Below, piece by piece: positions 1-10,118 of a stretch of DNA of 64,000 bases. The first letter of the stretch is position 1; each line of letters opens with the position of its first letter. A program made the translations under genes and the position numbers. The stretch comes from Oleiagrimonas soli. Its GTDB lineage: Bacteria > Pseudomonadota > Gammaproteobacteria > Xanthomonadales > Rhodanobacteraceae. The stretch is from positions 2,374,347 to 2,438,346 of the forward strand of contig NZ_KN196470.1 in the NCBI RefSeq assembly GCF_000761445.1, in the 5' to 3' direction. The notes under the pieces are model-generated. The model was given only the letters and a program-made list of their open reading frames with translations. It was not told the DNA's origin and made no database searches.

Positions 1-421
1 CGCCCTGCAGGCGGGTGGTGCTCACGGCGCCCGGCGGATCCAGCAGCACGGTGTACTCGCGCAACAGCTGGCCGCGCGGCCAGCTGACCTGAACCAGAAA
101 GTCGAGGAACGATTCGCGCACCGGCTCGTCGGAGGTCACGCGGATGACCTTCTCGCCCGCGGCGTTCGTGGTGACCTTGAAGTTCAGCTGCACCGTCAGG
201 CTCATGCGGTCCAGACCGGCTCGCGTGAACTGGTCCGCCGAGGCCAGCGAGACCTGCAGCTTGTCCGCCTCGCCCGGATAATCGGTGCGCAACGGAATTT
301 CCGCCACCAGCGGCTTGTTCAACGCGGATTTGACACGAATCTGACCCAGACCAAGCGCAAGCGCCTGGGTACTGCTCAACGCCAAAGCCACCAGGATCGA
401 CAGCTTCAAGGACCGGTTCAT
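1..421 (-). CDS. fimV: FimV-family N-terminal region (partial)
   Basis: The first ~140 residues of a large secreted protein; the rest lies beyond the left edge. After a signal peptide (hydrophobic run ending ALALGLGQ) comes the FimV N-terminal signature: GQI.VKSALN.PL.AEIPL, then the ending FLDFLVQVSWPRGQLLREYTVLLDPP. In the family this periplasmic domain precedes a LysM and a long acidic region, and FimV organises the cell pole and type IV pilus assembly. It sits downstream of asd, the usual arrangement in xanthomonads and pseudomonads. ATG at 421. Identity of the family is firm; the C-terminal architecture cannot be seen. Confidence 0.85.
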   Translation of the reverse strand, partial: MNRSLKLSILVALALSSTQALALGLGQIRVKSALNKPLVAEIPLRTDYPGEADKLQVSLASADQFTRAGLDRMSLTVQLNFKVTTNAAGEKVIRVTSDEPVRESFLDFLVQVSWPRGQLLREYTVLLDPPGAVSTTRLQG

Positions 422-572
422 CGAGTGCTCCCCACTCACGACGTTAAAGACACGTCAGCAATCTCGACGCGACTTTACAACAATATCGTAACTTTAGTTC
501 ACAAAAACGATTTTCACCAACCCGCCAGCGCCCGAAAGCGTCTGCTGGAAGGCGAAAACGAGAAGTGTTCGC

Positions 573-857
573 TTACTTCGAGGACGCAGCCGGCGCCGGA
601 GCGCCCTGCTTGGCCAACTGCGCCTTCAGGCGGGCGATCTCCTGATCGCGCTTGTCGAGCGCATCCTGCTCGGCCGCATTGCGCTGTTTGAGATCGTCGA
701 TCTGCTGCTGCAGATCCTTGGCCTGGGCCTGCTGTTGCTGCACCTTGTCCTGCATCTGCTTGAGCTGCGTCTTGGTCGACGCCGCGCCCGATTGCGCCAT
801 GCCTGCCGTGGCCGCCAGCAGCATCGGCAACGCCCACCCCCAACGTTTTGAAATCAT
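573..857 (-). CDS. Small secreted coiled-coil protein
   Basis: A 94-residue protein. Residues 1-22 form a signal peptide ending in GMAQ. Most of the mature part (about 28-85) is a Gln/Lys-rich heptad-like helix (KQMQDKVQQQQAQAKDLQQQIDDLKQRN), followed by an Ala/Pro-rich tail. Its ATG overlaps the asd stop codon by one base (TAATG), so translation is probably coupled to asd. A longer reading with an upstream start would lie inside asd and is less likely. It resembles small periplasmic coiled-coil proteins placed between asd and fimV, but no function can be assigned. It may help organise FimV or the envelope (speculation). Confidence 0.7.
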   Translation of the reverse strand: MISKRWGWALPMLLAATAGMAQSGAASTKTQLKQMQDKVQQQQAQAKDLQQQIDDLKQRNAAEQDALDKRDQEIARLKAQLAKQGAPAPAASSK

Positions 858-1885
858 TACAGGTACTCCTCGATCAGAATCTGTGCCACTTGCACGGCAT
901 TCAACGCCGCGCCCTTGCGGATGTTGTCGGCGACGACCCACAAATCCAGTCCGTTGGGGTGGGAAATGTCTTCGCGGATGCGGCCGACCAGAACCGGATC
1001 CTTGCCGGCCGCGTCGCCTACCGGCGTCGGATAGCCGCCGTCCTTGCGCTGGTCCATCACCACGACGCCCGGCGCCTGCTTGAGCAGATCACGCGCCTGC
1101 TTGGCCGTGATCTTGTCGCGGGTCTCGATGTGCACGGCCTCCGCATGGCCATAGAACACCGGCACCCGCACCGCGGTCGGGTTCACCTGGATCGACGCGT
1201 CCTCCAGAATCTTGCGCGTCTCCCAGACCATCTTCATCTCTTCACGGGTGTAGCCGTTGTCCATGAAGACGTCAATGTGCGGAATCACGTTGAACGCGAT
1301 CTGCTTGCTGAACTTGGCCGGCTTGAACTCCTGGAAACCCAGCAGCGCGGCGGTCTGGCGACCCAGTTCCTCCATGCCCGAGCGCCCGGCGCCGGACACC
1401 GACTGGTAAGTCGCCACATTGATGCGCTCGATGCCCACGGCGCGATGGATCGGCGCCAGCGCCACCATCATCTGCATGGTCGAGCAGTTCGGATTGGCGA
1501 TGATGTTGCGGCGCTCGTACTCGGCGATGGCGTGCGGGTTGACCTCGCTGACCACCAGCGGCACGTCGTCGTCGTTGCGGAACTCGGAGGTGTTGTCGAT
1601 CACGACCGCACCAGCCGCGGCCGCGCGCGGCGCATGCTCGCGACTGACCGCGCCGCCGGCCGAGAAAAAGGCGATGTCCACGCCCTCGAAATCGTAGTCG
1701 GCCAGATCGCGGACCATGATTTCCTTGCCGCCGAACTCGATCCAGCTGCCGGCGGAGCGTTCGCTGGCCAGCGGCACCAGTTTGCCGATCGGCACGTCGC
1801 GCTCGGCGAGAATGGACAACAGGGTCTCGCCGACGGCGCCGGTGGCTCCGGCGATGGCGATGGTGTAGCTGCTCTTGCGACTCAT
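857..1885 (-). CDS. asd: Aspartate-semialdehyde dehydrogenase
   Basis: Catalyses NADPH-dependent reduction of aspartyl phosphate to aspartate semialdehyde, the branch point to lysine, diaminopimelate, threonine and methionine; cytoplasmic. The protein has 342 residues, typical for the family. The N-terminal dinucleotide-binding motif GATGAVGE is at residues 13-20 and the catalytic cysteine is Cys134 in NPNCSTMQM. The ATG at 1885 (MSRKSSYTIAIAG) is chosen over a longer reading because it places the Rossmann strand at the right distance from the N-terminus. It lies 69 bases after aroC on the same strand and overlaps the next small gene by one base. Confidence 0.96.
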   Translation of the reverse strand: MSRKSSYTIAIAGATGAVGETLLSILAERDVPIGKLVPLASERSAGSWIEFGGKEIMVRDLADYDFEGVDIAFFSAGGAVSREHAPRAAAAGAVVIDNTSEFRNDDDVPLVVSEVNPHAIAEYERRNIIANPNCSTMQMMVALAPIHRAVGIERINVATYQSVSGAGRSGMEELGRQTAALLGFQEFKPAKFSKQIAFNVIPHIDVFMDNGYTREEMKMVWETRKILEDASIQVNPTAVRVPVFYGHAEAVHIETRDKITAKQARDLLKQAPGVVVMDQRKDGGYPTPVGDAAGKDPVLVGRIREDISHPNGLDLWVVADNIRKGAALNAVQVAQILIEEYL

Positions 1886-1954
1886 GAGGGAAATGTCTCG
1901 GGGAAGCGGTTCGGGGAAGCGTGCGGTGCGATCGGGCAAGACATGGGGCGCAAT

Positions 1955-3043
1955 TCAGGCGATCCGCGGCGTCATCGCGCCGACGTCGCCGCACTGCGCG
2001 CGATGGCGCAGCGCCTGGTCCATCAACACCAGCGCCACCATCGCCTCGGCGATGGGCGTGGCGCGAATGCCGACGCAGGGATCGTGGCGACCCTTGGTGA
2101 CGACCTCGGTCGGCTCGCCGTCCACATCCAGGCTGCGGCCGGGAATCAGGATGCTCGAGGTCGGCTTCAACACGATCGAGGCGCGTACGTCCTGCCCGCT
2201 GGAGATGCCGCCGAGAATGCCGCCGGCGTGATTGGACGTGAAGCCGTCGGCGGTCAGCTCGTCGCGGTGCTCGCTGCCCTTCTGCGCCACGGCGGCGAAG
2301 CCGTCGCCGATCTCCACGCCCTTGACCGCGTTGATGCTCATCAGCGCCGCCGCCAGCTCGGCATCAAGCTTGCCGTAGATCGGCTCGCCCCAGCCCGGCG
2401 GCACGCCCTCGGCCACCACGTCGATGCGCGCACCGACCGAATCGCCGGACTTGCGCAGCGCGGTGATGTACTGCTCCAGCTCCGCCACCATCGCGGCGTC
2501 GGGCCAGAAGAACGGGTTGTCCTCGACCGCGTCCCAGTCGAAGGCACGCGGCGTCAACTCGCCCAGCGCGGACAGGTGCCCGCGCACGCGGATGCCGTGA
2601 TGCTCGGCCAGCCATTTCTTGGCGATCACCGCCGCGGCCACGCGCATGGTGGTCTCGCGCGCCGAACTGCGACCGCCGCCGCGCGGATCGCGCACGCCGT
2701 ACTTGTGCCAGTAGGTGTAGTCGGCGTGTCCGGGGCGGAAGGTGCGCGCGATCTCGGCGTAGTCCTTCGAGCGCGCGTCGGTGTTGCGGATCAGCAGCGC
2801 GATGGGCGTGCCGGTGGTCACGCCCTCGTACACGCCGGACAGGATCTCGACCTCGTCTGCCTCGCGGCGCTGCGAGGTGTAGCGCGACTTGCCGGTGGCG
2901 CGGCGTTGCAGGTCGGGTGCGAACTCACTCGCCTCGATCGCCAGCCCCGGCGGGCAGCCGTCCACCACGCAGCCGATGGCCGGACCGTGGCTTTCGCCGA
3001 AGGTCGTCACGGTGAGCAGTTTGCCGAAGGAGTTGCTGGACAT
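1955..3043 (-). CDS. aroC: Chorismate synthase
   Basis: Converts 5-enolpyruvylshikimate-3-phosphate to chorismate, the last step of the shikimate pathway, using reduced FMN. The 362-residue length is typical. Family signatures visible are [18 protein letters not shown] near the N-terminus, the central [29 protein letters not shown] block, and the C-terminal [20 protein letters not shown]. It lies 63 bases downstream of prmB, the same pairing as in E. coli, so co-transcription is likely. ATG start, [10 protein letters not shown]. Confidence 0.97.
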   Translation of the reverse strand: MSSNSFGKLLTVTTFGESHGPAIGCVVDGCPPGLAIEASEFAPDLQRRATGKSRYTSQRREADEVEILSGVYEGVTTGTPIALLIRNTDARSKDYAEIARTFRPGHADYTYWHKYGVRDPRGGGRSSARETTMRVAAAVIAKKWLAEHHGIRVRGHLSALGELTPRAFDWDAVEDNPFFWPDAAMVAELEQYITALRKSGDSVGARIDVVAEGVPPGWGEPIYGKLDAELAAALMSINAVKGVEIGDGFAAVAQKGSEHRDELTADGFTSNHAGGILGGISSGQDVRASIVLKPTSSILIPGRSLDVDGEPTEVVTKGRHDPCVGIRATPIAEAMVALVLMDQALRHRAQCGDVGAMTPRIA

Positions 3044-3106
3044 GGCCGAATCGCGGAGTACGAATGCGCTAGCGTCGGTCGTTCGACGCGTGCTTGCAAG
3101 TCCTGC

Positions 3107-4036
3107 TTATGCCTTTGCGCGCTTTGCGGCAGCTTCGCGGATCGCTCCGGCATGCTCGATCAGGTCGCGCCGCTCGATGGCGAACACGCCCATCGGCCCG
3201 GTCTGGAATTCCAGCCACACCAGCGGCACTTCGGGCAGCAGCGCCGTCAGCGCGCGCTCGCTGTTGCCGACTTCGACGATCATCAGGCCATCCTCGGTGA
3301 GATGGTCGGGGCCTTCGTCGAGCATGCGCAGGCACAGATCCAGACCGTCCTCACCCGAGGTCAGACCCAGCTGCGGCTCGTGCGCGTACTCGCCGGGCAG
3401 CGCCTCGTATTCGGCCTGGCCGACGTACGGCGGGTTGGACACGATGAGGTCGTAGCGCTCGCCCGCCAGCGCGTCGAACAGGTCCGAACGGATCGCGCGC
3501 ACGCGCTCGGCGTCGACCTGCTGGAACGCCATGTTCTCGCGCGTCAACGCCAGCGCGTCCTCGCTGACGTCGACCAGGTCCACGCGCCAGTCCGGCGCGT
3601 AGGCGGCCATCGCGATGCCGATGCAGCCCGAACCCGTGCACATGTCCAGCGCACGCTCGATCTCGCGGCCATCCAGCCACGGCGAGAAACCGTTCTGGAT
3701 CAGTTCGGCGATGGGCGAGCGAGGCACCAGCGCTCGCGCGTCGGACTTGAACTTCAACCCGGCGAACCAGGCCTCGCCGATCAGGTAGGCCACGGGCACG
3801 CGCTCGTCCAGACGGCGCTGGATCAGCGCCAGCACGAGCGCACGCTCCTCGGCCGTGAGGGCCGCGGCGCCGTAGGCCGGCGGCAGGTCGGGCGGCAGAT
3901 GCAGCGCGCCGAGCACCAGTTGCGTGGCCTCGTCGATGGCACTGTCCTGGCCGTGGCCGAACATCAACTCGGCGGCGGAGAAACGGCTGGCGCCGTAGCG
4001 GATGAAATCGACGATGGTGGCAAGTTCGGCGGTCAC
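3107..4036 (-). CDS. prmB: Ribosomal protein L3 N5-glutamine methyltransferase
   Basis: Methylates a glutamine of ribosomal protein L3 using S-adenosylmethionine. The SAM-binding loop DMCTGSGCIG is at residues 131-140 and the amide-methyltransferase NPPY motif is at 201-204. The PrmB-type N-terminus (IVDFIRYGASRFSAAELMFGHG) separates it from PrmC, which acts on release factors. I chose the GTG at 4036 (protein VTAELATIVDF, 309 aa). A TTG at 4066 is possible but adds ten residues unlike the family. It heads the prmB-aroC-asd series and is divergent from psd. Confidence 0.92.
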   Translation of the reverse strand: MTAELATIVDFIRYGASRFSAAELMFGHGQDSAIDEATQLVLGALHLPPDLPPAYGAAALTAEERALVLALIQRRLDERVPVAYLIGEAWFAGLKFKSDARALVPRSPIAELIQNGFSPWLDGREIERALDMCTGSGCIGIAMAAYAPDWRVDLVDVSEDALALTRENMAFQQVDAERVRAIRSDLFDALAGERYDLIVSNPPYVGQAEYEALPGEYAHEPQLGLTSGEDGLDLCLRMLDEGPDHLTEDGLMIVEVGNSERALTALLPEVPLVWLEFQTGPMGVFAIERRDLIEHAGAIREAAAKRAKA

Positions 4037-4174
4037 GCGGCGCAGCCCTGGCAAGACGACGCACAAGTATAGAGGAGCGGCGGCGCGGGATCAGTGCCCG
4101 CAGATGCGCCATGAACGCCTCGCTGACCCGGGCACGCATCGCGCAGGCTCCGCCCCAACCCCTATACTTCGCGG

Positions 4175-5014
4175 ATGACACCCAAGGTCCTGCTCCAATA
4201 CGTGCTGCCGCACCGCTTCCTGTCGCGCATCGTCTACTGGGCGACGCGCTGGACGTGGACGCCGTGGAAGAATTTCCTGATCGGCCAGATCGTGCGCCGC
4301 TACGACGTCGACATGCGCCAGGCCGCGCAGCCCGATCCGCACGCCTATGCGCACTTCAACGACTTCTTCACCCGCGCCCTGACGCCGGATGCGCGCCCGC
4401 TGGATGCCGACCCGCGCAGCATCGTCTCGCCGGCCGACGGTCGCATCAGCCAGGCCGGGCGCATCGAGGACGGGCGTATTTTCCAGGCCAAGGGGCAGTC
4501 CTACACCGCCGCCGAACTGCTGGCCGACGAGGCCGCCGCCGCGCCCTACCGCGACGGTCGCTTCGTCACCGTGTACCTGTCGCCGCGCGATTACCACCGC
4601 GTACACATGCCGCTGGACGGCGAGCTGATCTCGACCCGCCACGTGCCGGGCCGCATCTTCAGCGTGGCGCCGTTTGCGGTCGAGGCGATCCCGCGCCTGT
4701 TCGCGCGCAACGAGCGCCTGGTCTGCCACTTCCGCGGCGAGCACGGCCCGTTCGCGGTCATCCTGGTCGGCGCCATCCTGGTGTCCAGCGTGTCGACGGT
4801 GTGGGATGGCCTGACCATTCCGCCCTATGCCGGCCACATCGTCGACCGCGATGCCCGCGGGCGCGGCATCCGGCTGCAACGTGGCGAGGAAATGGGCCGC
4901 TTCAATATGGGTTCGACCGTGATCGTGCTGCTGCCGCCGGGTGGCGGCGAGCTCGATCCGGCACTGCACGCCCAGCAACCGGTCCAGGTGCGGCAGCGCA
5001 TCGGCCACGCGTGA
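4175..5014 (+). CDS. psd: Phosphatidylserine decarboxylase proenzyme
   Basis: Makes phosphatidylethanolamine from phosphatidylserine at the inner membrane. The protein is a proenzyme that cleaves itself; the conserved GST triplet is Gly246-Ser247-Thr248, and cleavage before Ser247 would create the pyruvoyl group of a short alpha chain. Other family motifs are FNDFFTRAL, the SPADG block, and SPRDYHRVHMP carrying the catalytic histidine. The 279-residue length is typical of the short proteobacterial class. ATG at 4175, divergent from prmB. A weak hairpin (CTGACG-TAGTG-CGTCAG, about 5037-5053) follows. Confidence 0.96.
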   Translation: MTPKVLLQYVLPHRFLSRIVYWATRWTWTPWKNFLIGQIVRRYDVDMRQAAQPDPHAYAHFNDFFTRALTPDARPLDADPRSIVSPADGRISQAGRIEDGRIFQAKGQSYTAAELLADEAAAAPYRDGRFVTVYLSPRDYHRVHMPLDGELISTRHVPGRIFSVAPFAVEAIPRLFARNERLVCHFRGEHGPFAVILVGAILVSSVSTVWDGLTIPPYAGHIVDRDARGRGIRLQRGEEMGRFNMGSTVIVLLPPGGGELDPALHAQQPVQVRQRIGHA

Positions 5015-5140
5015 TTCATCTCACACATCCAGAAACCTGACGTAGTGCGTCAGTTTGTGACGCAAAGGGATAGATTTACCGTGCCGCACTGGCTATGCTC
5101 CGCACTCTAGCCAGAGGTATGCGCCTACCGGCGCTGGCAC

Positions 5141-5638
5141 GTGGAGGGTTACGGGGTGAAGCCGATACAAGTCGTCAATCGCATTCTCGCGATGACTCGC
5201 ATCATGAAGCTGGGCCGTCAACTGCGCGAGATCGAGCAGGCCATTTTCGCCCTGCCCGCACCGCTGGAACGCCAGGTCGCCAGCATCACTTCCCGCGAGC
5301 TGGATCTGGCCGCGCGCTGCGATCCACCGTGGATGTACGGCACCCCGCCCGAACAGGAAACCGCGGCCTGGGGCACCGGCGCCGATATCGGCATCACCCG
5401 CGTCCGCTCGGACAACCCGCAGGTGCGCATGCGCGGCATCGGCCTGTGGCTGGCGGTGATCTATCACGAGACCCAGACCTCCGACGCGCCCGGCGCCAGC
5501 GAACTGCACCGCCAGGTCATGCGCGTGGTACGTCAGCTCAAGGAACGCCTCGGCGACAGCGACGCCGCCGCGATCCAGGCGAACGCGGACGAAGCCGACG
5601 CCGCCGAATCCTCTACCGCATCCGCCGCCGTGGCCTGA
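5141..5638 (+). CDS. Conserved hypothetical protein
   Basis: A 165-residue soluble protein with no signal peptide and no motif I can name. It begins with a short helical segment (VVNRILAMTRIMKLGRQLRE), has a compact middle containing PPWMYGTPPEQE and GTGADIGITRVRSDNPQVRMRGIGLWLAVIYHET, and ends in an Ala/Asp/Glu-rich tail. The start is uncertain: GTG at 5141 opens the longest reading, but GTG at 5156 (VKPIQVVNR) fits equally well. It lies between psd and a convergent lytic transglycosylase, with a strong hairpin between. Function unknown. Confidence 0.7.
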   Translation: MEGYGVKPIQVVNRILAMTRIMKLGRQLREIEQAIFALPAPLERQVASITSRELDLAARCDPPWMYGTPPEQETAAWGTGADIGITRVRSDNPQVRMRGIGLWLAVIYHETQTSDAPGASELHRQVMRVVRQLKERLGDSDAAAIQANADEADAAESSTASAAVA

Positions 5639-5659
5639 TCTCCCCGGCGTTCATGCTGC

Positions 5660-5689
5660 GCATGGCCGGCGGAGTAACGCCGGCCATGC
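5660..5689. terminator. Hairpin between convergent genes
   Basis: A perfect 12-bp stem (GCATGGCCGGCG / CGCCGGCCATGC) with the six-base loop GAGTAA lies in the 64-base gap between two convergent genes. Neither side has a T-run, so it is a probable bidirectional transcription barrier rather than a textbook terminator. Confidence 0.55.
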
Positions 5690-5702
5690 TCACGCTGCCG
5701 TA

Positions 5703-7208
5703 TCAACGAGTGCAGCGCGGCAATTTCAGGGTGTGACCCGCACGAATCGCATAGCGCGGCGGATGCAGATGATTCATCCGCGCCACCGTGTGCACGTTCG
5801 AACACCCCAGTCGACGCACGATGCCGCTCAGCGTGTCGCCACGACGCACACGGTAGTGACGCATGCGCATCGAGGCCGGCATGGTCGGATCGCTCGCCGC
5901 GTGCAGGTCGGCCGCCAGGGTCGGCCAATGCCCGGCCGCGCAGCTTGTGGCGTAGGCCTTCTCCAGCACCTTCGGCGCGTTCAGGCGCGTACCGGCCGGC
6001 TGCGCCTTCTGCGGATTGAGCCGTGGGTTGAGATTGCGCAGCACGCGGAACCAGCCGTCGCGCTTGCCGCCGGCTTCGCCCAGACACACCGTCAGTTCCG
6101 ACAACGACGCCGGACGCTGCAACTCGATATGGCCCGGTCGCGCATCCACGTGCGGAAACTTCAGGTGATAGCGCTGCGGGTGCAGGAACAACCAGGCCGC
6201 CGCCAGCACCATCGGCACGTAGTCGCGCGTTTCGGCCGGCAGCGAGAAATAGATCTTCGGGTCATAGAAACTAATGCTGCGACCGTCGACCAGCCGCCGC
6301 ACGCGCCCCTCCCCGCCGTTGTAGGCCGCCAGGGTCAGCTCCAGGTTGTCGTTGAAGACCTTCAGCTGTTCGTCCATGTAGGCGGCATTGGCCTTGGCCG
6401 ACAGCGCCGGGTCGAAGCGCTCGTCGAAACCGTCGACCGTGCCCAGTCCGAAGCGGCGCCCGGTCGAGTACATAAACTGCAGCGGCCCCGCCGCCCCGGA
6501 GCGCGACACCGCGTGCACCTTGCCGCCGGATTCCTTGGCCAGGATGCCGAACAGGATCGCTTCGGGCAGGTCCGCCTTGCGGTAGGCCGGCCACATCTCG
6601 TAACGCATGTATTCGTAGTTGATGTAGGCGTTCATCAACTGCGGGCGCAGCCAGGTCAGCCACTCTTCCAGCGCCGCCTTGACCGGCCCGTTCATGGCGA
6701 TCAGGTCCGACAGCTTGTGCCCACGCAGCAACGTCACGCTCTGCTGCGCGCGCGGCAGCGCCTGGATCACCGGCGACGGCGCATCGCCCGTCACGCCGGC
6801 ATCGGGCGTATCCGGCAGCGTGTCGCCCTCGTCGCCAGCGATGAAGCTGCCGTCCTTCAGACGCAGCAGATGATCGAACACCGAGAAGAAGCGCTGCGGA
6901 TCGCAACCGGCCACGTCGCCGCACTTGGCCGCCGCGACCTTGAGCTGGTCCAGCGCCTTGTCGAGCGTCTGGTCGGCCTGCTGCTGGTCGCCGCTGCGCA
7001 CCAGCTGCAGTGCGTCCTCGTATTGCCCGCTGGCCTGATCGAGCTGGGCGTACAGCGCATTGACCTGCTGTTCGTCGACCGGGGCGTTCGCGTCGGCAAC
7101 GCCGGCACCTCGCGTCGCCTGGGTCATGCCAGCGCAGCCGGACAACAAGGTGATTCCCGAAACGGTGAGCGGAAGCAGAAAACGGGCAAGCCGGGACAAT
7201 CGAAACAT
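5703..7208 (-). CDS. LysM-containing lytic transglycosylase (MltD-like lipoprotein)
   Basis: Predicted murein hydrolase that cleaves the MurNAc-GlcNAc bond to a 1,6-anhydro product in the periplasm. Of 501 residues, the first ~25 are a lipoprotein signal peptide with lipobox LLSGC (Cys25). After ~180 residues of helical linker comes the transglycosylase SLT domain: catalytic Glu in AKESGG (about residue 226), then GAAGPLQFM and AYNGGEGRVRR. A single LysM motif (YRVRRGDTLSGIV ... IRAGHTLKLPR) closes the protein (about 449-501). The ATG at 7208 is preferred over a GTG nine bases upstream. Domain order matches MltD, though E. coli MltD has two LysM units. Confidence 0.88.
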   Translation of the reverse strand: MFRLSRLARFLLPLTVSGITLLSGCAGMTQATRGAGVADANAPVDEQQVNALYAQLDQASGQYEDALQLVRSGDQQQADQTLDKALDQLKVAAAKCGDVAGCDPQRFFSVFDHLLRLKDGSFIAGDEGDTLPDTPDAGVTGDAPSPVIQALPRAQQSVTLLRGHKLSDLIAMNGPVKAALEEWLTWLRPQLMNAYINYEYMRYEMWPAYRKADLPEAILFGILAKESGGKVHAVSRSGAAGPLQFMYSTGRRFGLGTVDGFDERFDPALSAKANAAYMDEQLKVFNDNLELTLAAYNGGEGRVRRLVDGRSISFYDPKIYFSLPAETRDYVPMVLAAAWLFLHPQRYHLKFPHVDARPGHIELQRPASLSELTVCLGEAGGKRDGWFRVLRNLNPRLNPQKAQPAGTRLNAPKVLEKAYATSCAAGHWPTLAADLHAASDPTMPASMRMRHYRVRRGDTLSGIVRRLGCSNVHTVARMNHLHPPRYAIRAGHTLKLPRCTR

Positions 7209-7341
7209 GAACGACACAACGTACTTGGCGTAAAGCCCGTTACGGTATCCGGCCTCCGACCATGGCTCAAGTGAACCGATGGGTTTCCATCGACCGCAAG
7301 CCGACTAGAATCGGAAACTCACGGGGCCGGGAGGCAACTGG

Positions 7342-8847
7342 ATGGACAACATACTGATCGGCAGGAACGACACGGCCGCGGTGGAACTCGAACCGCGCTT
7401 CGGCAACCGTCACGGCATGATCGCGGGCGCCACCGGCACCGGCAAATCGGTCAGCCTGATGGTGCTGGCGGAAGGCTTCTCGCGGCGCGGCGTGCCGGTA
7501 TTCCTGGCCGACGTGAAGGGCGACCTGGCCGGACTCTCGCAGCCCGCCCCCGCGCCCGGCGACAAGCTCAAGGCGCGGCTGGACAAGCTCGGACTGAGCG
7601 GCTGGTCGCCCAGCGCCAATCCGGTCGTGTTCTGGGACCTCTACGCCCGCCTCGGCCACCCGGTGCGCACCACGATCTCGGAGATGGGCCCGACCCTGCT
7701 GGCGCGGGTGATGGAACTCAACGACACCCAGGAAGGCGTGCTCGATGTGGTGTTCCGCGTCGCCGACGACCACGGTTGGCTGCTGCTGGACCTGGACGAC
7801 CTGCGCTCGCTGCTGCAGTTCGCCGCCGAACACGCCAGCGAGATTTCGGCGCAGTACGGCCTGGTCAGCAAGGCCAGCATCGGCGCCATCCAGCGCAGTC
7901 TGCTGCAGCTGGAGAAGGACGGCGCCACGCAGTTCTTCGGCGAACCGGCCCTGGACCTGGCCGACCTGATGCGCCAGGACATGTCCGGTCGCGGCGTCAT
8001 CAACATCCTCGCCGCCGACCAGTTGATCCTCAAGCCGCGCCTGTATTCGACCTTCCTGTTGTGGCTGCTGTCGGAACTGTTCGAGCGGCTGCCGGAGATC
8101 GGCGACGCCGAGGCGCCGAAGCTGGTGTTCTTCTTCGACGAGGCGCACCTGCTGTTCGACGAATGCCCGCCCGCGCTGCTGCAACGCGTGGAACAGGTGG
8201 TGCGCCTGATCCGCTCCAAGGGCGTGGGCGTGTACTTCTGCTCGCAGAACCCGGACGACGTGCCCAACGACATCCTCGGCCAGCTCGGCAATCGCGTGCA
8301 GCATGCACTGCGCGCCTTCACGCCGCGCGACCGCAAGGCGATCAAGGCGGCGGCCGAGACCTTCCCGGTCAATCCCAAGGTCGACGTGGCCGAAGTCATC
8401 ACCACGCTCGGCGTCGGCGAAGCGCTGGCGACCACGCTGCGCGACCGCGGCGCGCCCAGCCCGGTCGAATCCGTGCTGGTGGTGGCGCCGGTCAGCCGCA
8501 TCGGCACCATCACCGACGACGAGCGCAAGCAGATCGCAGCGCGCTCGCCCGTCGGTGCCAAGTACGACACGCCGGTCAACCGCGACTCCGCCGCCGAGAT
8601 GCTGGCGCGACGTGCCGACGAAAAGGCCGCCGACGAACCCGAGAAGGCCGCGAAGCAGACCAAGGCACAGGCCGAGCAAGGCGGCTGGGGCGGCGCGCTG
8701 CGCGACGCCATGCTCGGCACGGGACGCCGGCAGGGCATGCTCGAAGCGATGGGCAAGTCGGTGCTGCGCAGCGTCGGCAGCGGTCTCGGCCGGCAGATCC
8801 TGCGCGGCGTGCTCGGCGGCATCCTCGGCGGATCGCGCCGCCGATGA
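7342..8847 (+). CDS. HerA-like helicase/ATPase, DUF853 (YjgR) family
   Basis: A 501-residue P-loop ATPase of the HerA/FtsK superfamily. Walker A is GATGTGKS at residues 29-36, preceded by the family opening [10 protein letters not shown]. Walker B is [12 protein letters not shown] near 262, followed by the sensor region [21 protein letters not shown]. The C-terminus turns Lys/Ala-rich and ends in a Gly/Arg tail ([13 protein letters not shown]). The family (E. coli YjgR) has no settled function; relatives translocate DNA. A GGAGG ribosome-binding site precedes the ATG. Its stop overlaps the next start (ATGA), so it is translationally coupled to the membrane protein. Confidence 0.9.
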   Translation: MDNILIGRNDTAAVELEPRFGNRHGMIAGATGTGKSVSLMVLAEGFSRRGVPVFLADVKGDLAGLSQPAPAPGDKLKARLDKLGLSGWSPSANPVVFWDLYARLGHPVRTTISEMGPTLLARVMELNDTQEGVLDVVFRVADDHGWLLLDLDDLRSLLQFAAEHASEISAQYGLVSKASIGAIQRSLLQLEKDGATQFFGEPALDLADLMRQDMSGRGVINILAADQLILKPRLYSTFLLWLLSELFERLPEIGDAEAPKLVFFFDEAHLLFDECPPALLQRVEQVVRLIRSKGVGVYFCSQNPDDVPNDILGQLGNRVQHALRAFTPRDRKAIKAAAETFPVNPKVDVAEVITTLGVGEALATTLRDRGAPSPVESVLVVAPVSRIGTITDDERKQIAARSPVGAKYDTPVNRDSAAEMLARRADEKAADEPEKAAKQTKAQAEQGGWGGALRDAMLGTGRRQGMLEAMGKSVLRSVGSGLGRQILRGVLGGILGGSRRR

Positions 8848-10118
8848 ACGCCCGTTCCACGCATCCCGACATCGTCGACGCCCGCACGCCGCTGAGCGAG
8901 CGCTTCTTCCGCTCGCCGCTGTATCCGCTGCGCAACGCGGCGCTGCCGACGCTGGTGGCGCTGAGCATCGCGCACATGCTCACCGACCTGCTGCCGGGTC
9001 TGATCAGCTTCGCGGCCGGCCAAGTGGTCTGGGCCAGCATCATCCTGTACGCGATGGAAAGCCTGCGCCGCACCGCCGACGGCTACGCCGATCCGCCGGA
9101 AATCACCATGTACGGCGACTACGCGCCCGCCGTGGCGATGCTGGTGCTGCAGAAACTGGGCTACGTCGCGCTGTACGTCGCCCTGATGCCGCATCCGACG
9201 GCCTGGCTGGTGCTGCTGATCTTCATCGTGCTGCTGCCCGTGATCGCCACCGCGCTGGCCTTCGAGGACAGCCTGCTCGGCGCGCTGCATCCGGCGCGCT
9301 GGGGCCGGGCCATCTACGTTTTCGGACCGGCCTATCTGCTGCCGGTGTTCGTCGGTCTGCTCGAATACCTCAGCTACATCGGCTACCTCGTCGCCAGCGG
9401 CTGGCTTGGACACGTACTGTGGTTCACGCTGGTGATCTACCTGTGCCTGCTGCAGTTCCATCTGCTCGGCGTGCTGATCCACAAGCATCACGAAGCACTC
9501 GGCCATCAGCCCGACGCCGACGCGCTGTCCGCCGCCAGCGGTCGCAACGAGGACGACAACCTGCTGCGCGACGTGGCCGAGCTGATCGCCGACAACGAGC
9601 GCGACACCGCCGAAAGCCTGCTGCGCGACCGGCTACGCGAACGCCACCCCACTGCAAGCCTGTTCGAGGCCCACCGCAACCTGCTGCGCCAGCGCGGCGA
9701 CCGCAACGCGCTGCTGAGCTACGCGCAGAGCCATCTCGCCTTGCTGCTCAGCGAGGATCAGGTGCGCCCGGCGCTGCGCCTGACCACCGAATGCCTCCAT
9801 CTGGACCCGAACTTCATGCCCGATCAGCCGGAAAGCGCCGCGCGCCTGGCCGACGCCGCGACGGCGCAAGGCATGACGCAACTCGCATTGAAGCTGGCGC
9901 GCGGCTATCCCAACCGCTGGCCGCGCGACGAAAAGGCACCGCACTACGGCCTGCTGGCGGCACGCCTGCTGGCCGAACGCATGGGTCAGGTCGCCGAGGC
10001 CGGCGTGCTGGCGCACAAGCTGCTGCGGGCCTTCGGCGATCGTCCGGAACGCGCCGAGATCGAGGCATTCCTGCACGCCCACGGCCAGCTTCCAGGCCGC
10101 AACGAGGCCCCTGCATGA
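8844..10118 (+). CDS. Membrane protein with helical (TPR-like) C-terminal domain
   Basis: A 424-residue protein. The N-terminal ~210 residues contain about five hydrophobic segments (around [62 protein letters not shown] and [18 protein letters not shown]). The rest is soluble and alpha-helical with TPR-like character ([44 protein letters not shown]-type repeats). ATG at 8844 overlaps the upstream stop by four bases, and its own stop overlaps greB by four bases. No named family is recognised with confidence. Its context suggests a membrane partner for the HerA-like ATPase, which is inference only. Confidence 0.8.
   Translation: MNARSTHPDIVDARTPLSERFFRSPLYPLRNAALPTLVALSIAHMLTDLLPGLISFAAGQVVWASIILYAMESLRRTADGYADPPEITMYGDYAPAVAMLVLQKLGYVALYVALMPHPTAWLVLLIFIVLLPVIATALAFEDSLLGALHPARWGRAIYVFGPAYLLPVFVGLLEYLSYIGYLVASGWLGHVLWFTLVIYLCLLQFHLLGVLIHKHHEALGHQPDADALSAASGRNEDDNLLRDVAELIADNERDTAESLLRDRLRERHPTASLFEAHRNLLRQRGDRNALLSYAQSHLALLLSEDQVRPALRLTTECLHLDPNFMPDQPESAARLADAATAQGMTQLALKLARGYPNRWPRDEKAPHYGLLAARLLAERMGQVAEAGVLAHKLLRAFGDRPERAEIEAFLHAHGQLPGRNEAPA

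Noticed and set aside
848-4072. A 1074-codon open frame on the plus strand opposite asd-aroC-prmB
   Set aside because: It is antisense to three clear core genes and is Arg/His/Ala-rich low-complexity, typical of spurious frames in high-GC DNA.
5733-7274. 513-codon open frame opposite the lytic transglycosylase
   Set aside because: The minus strand holds a recognisable LysM/SLT protein; the plus-strand translation has no domain and is Arg/His-rich.
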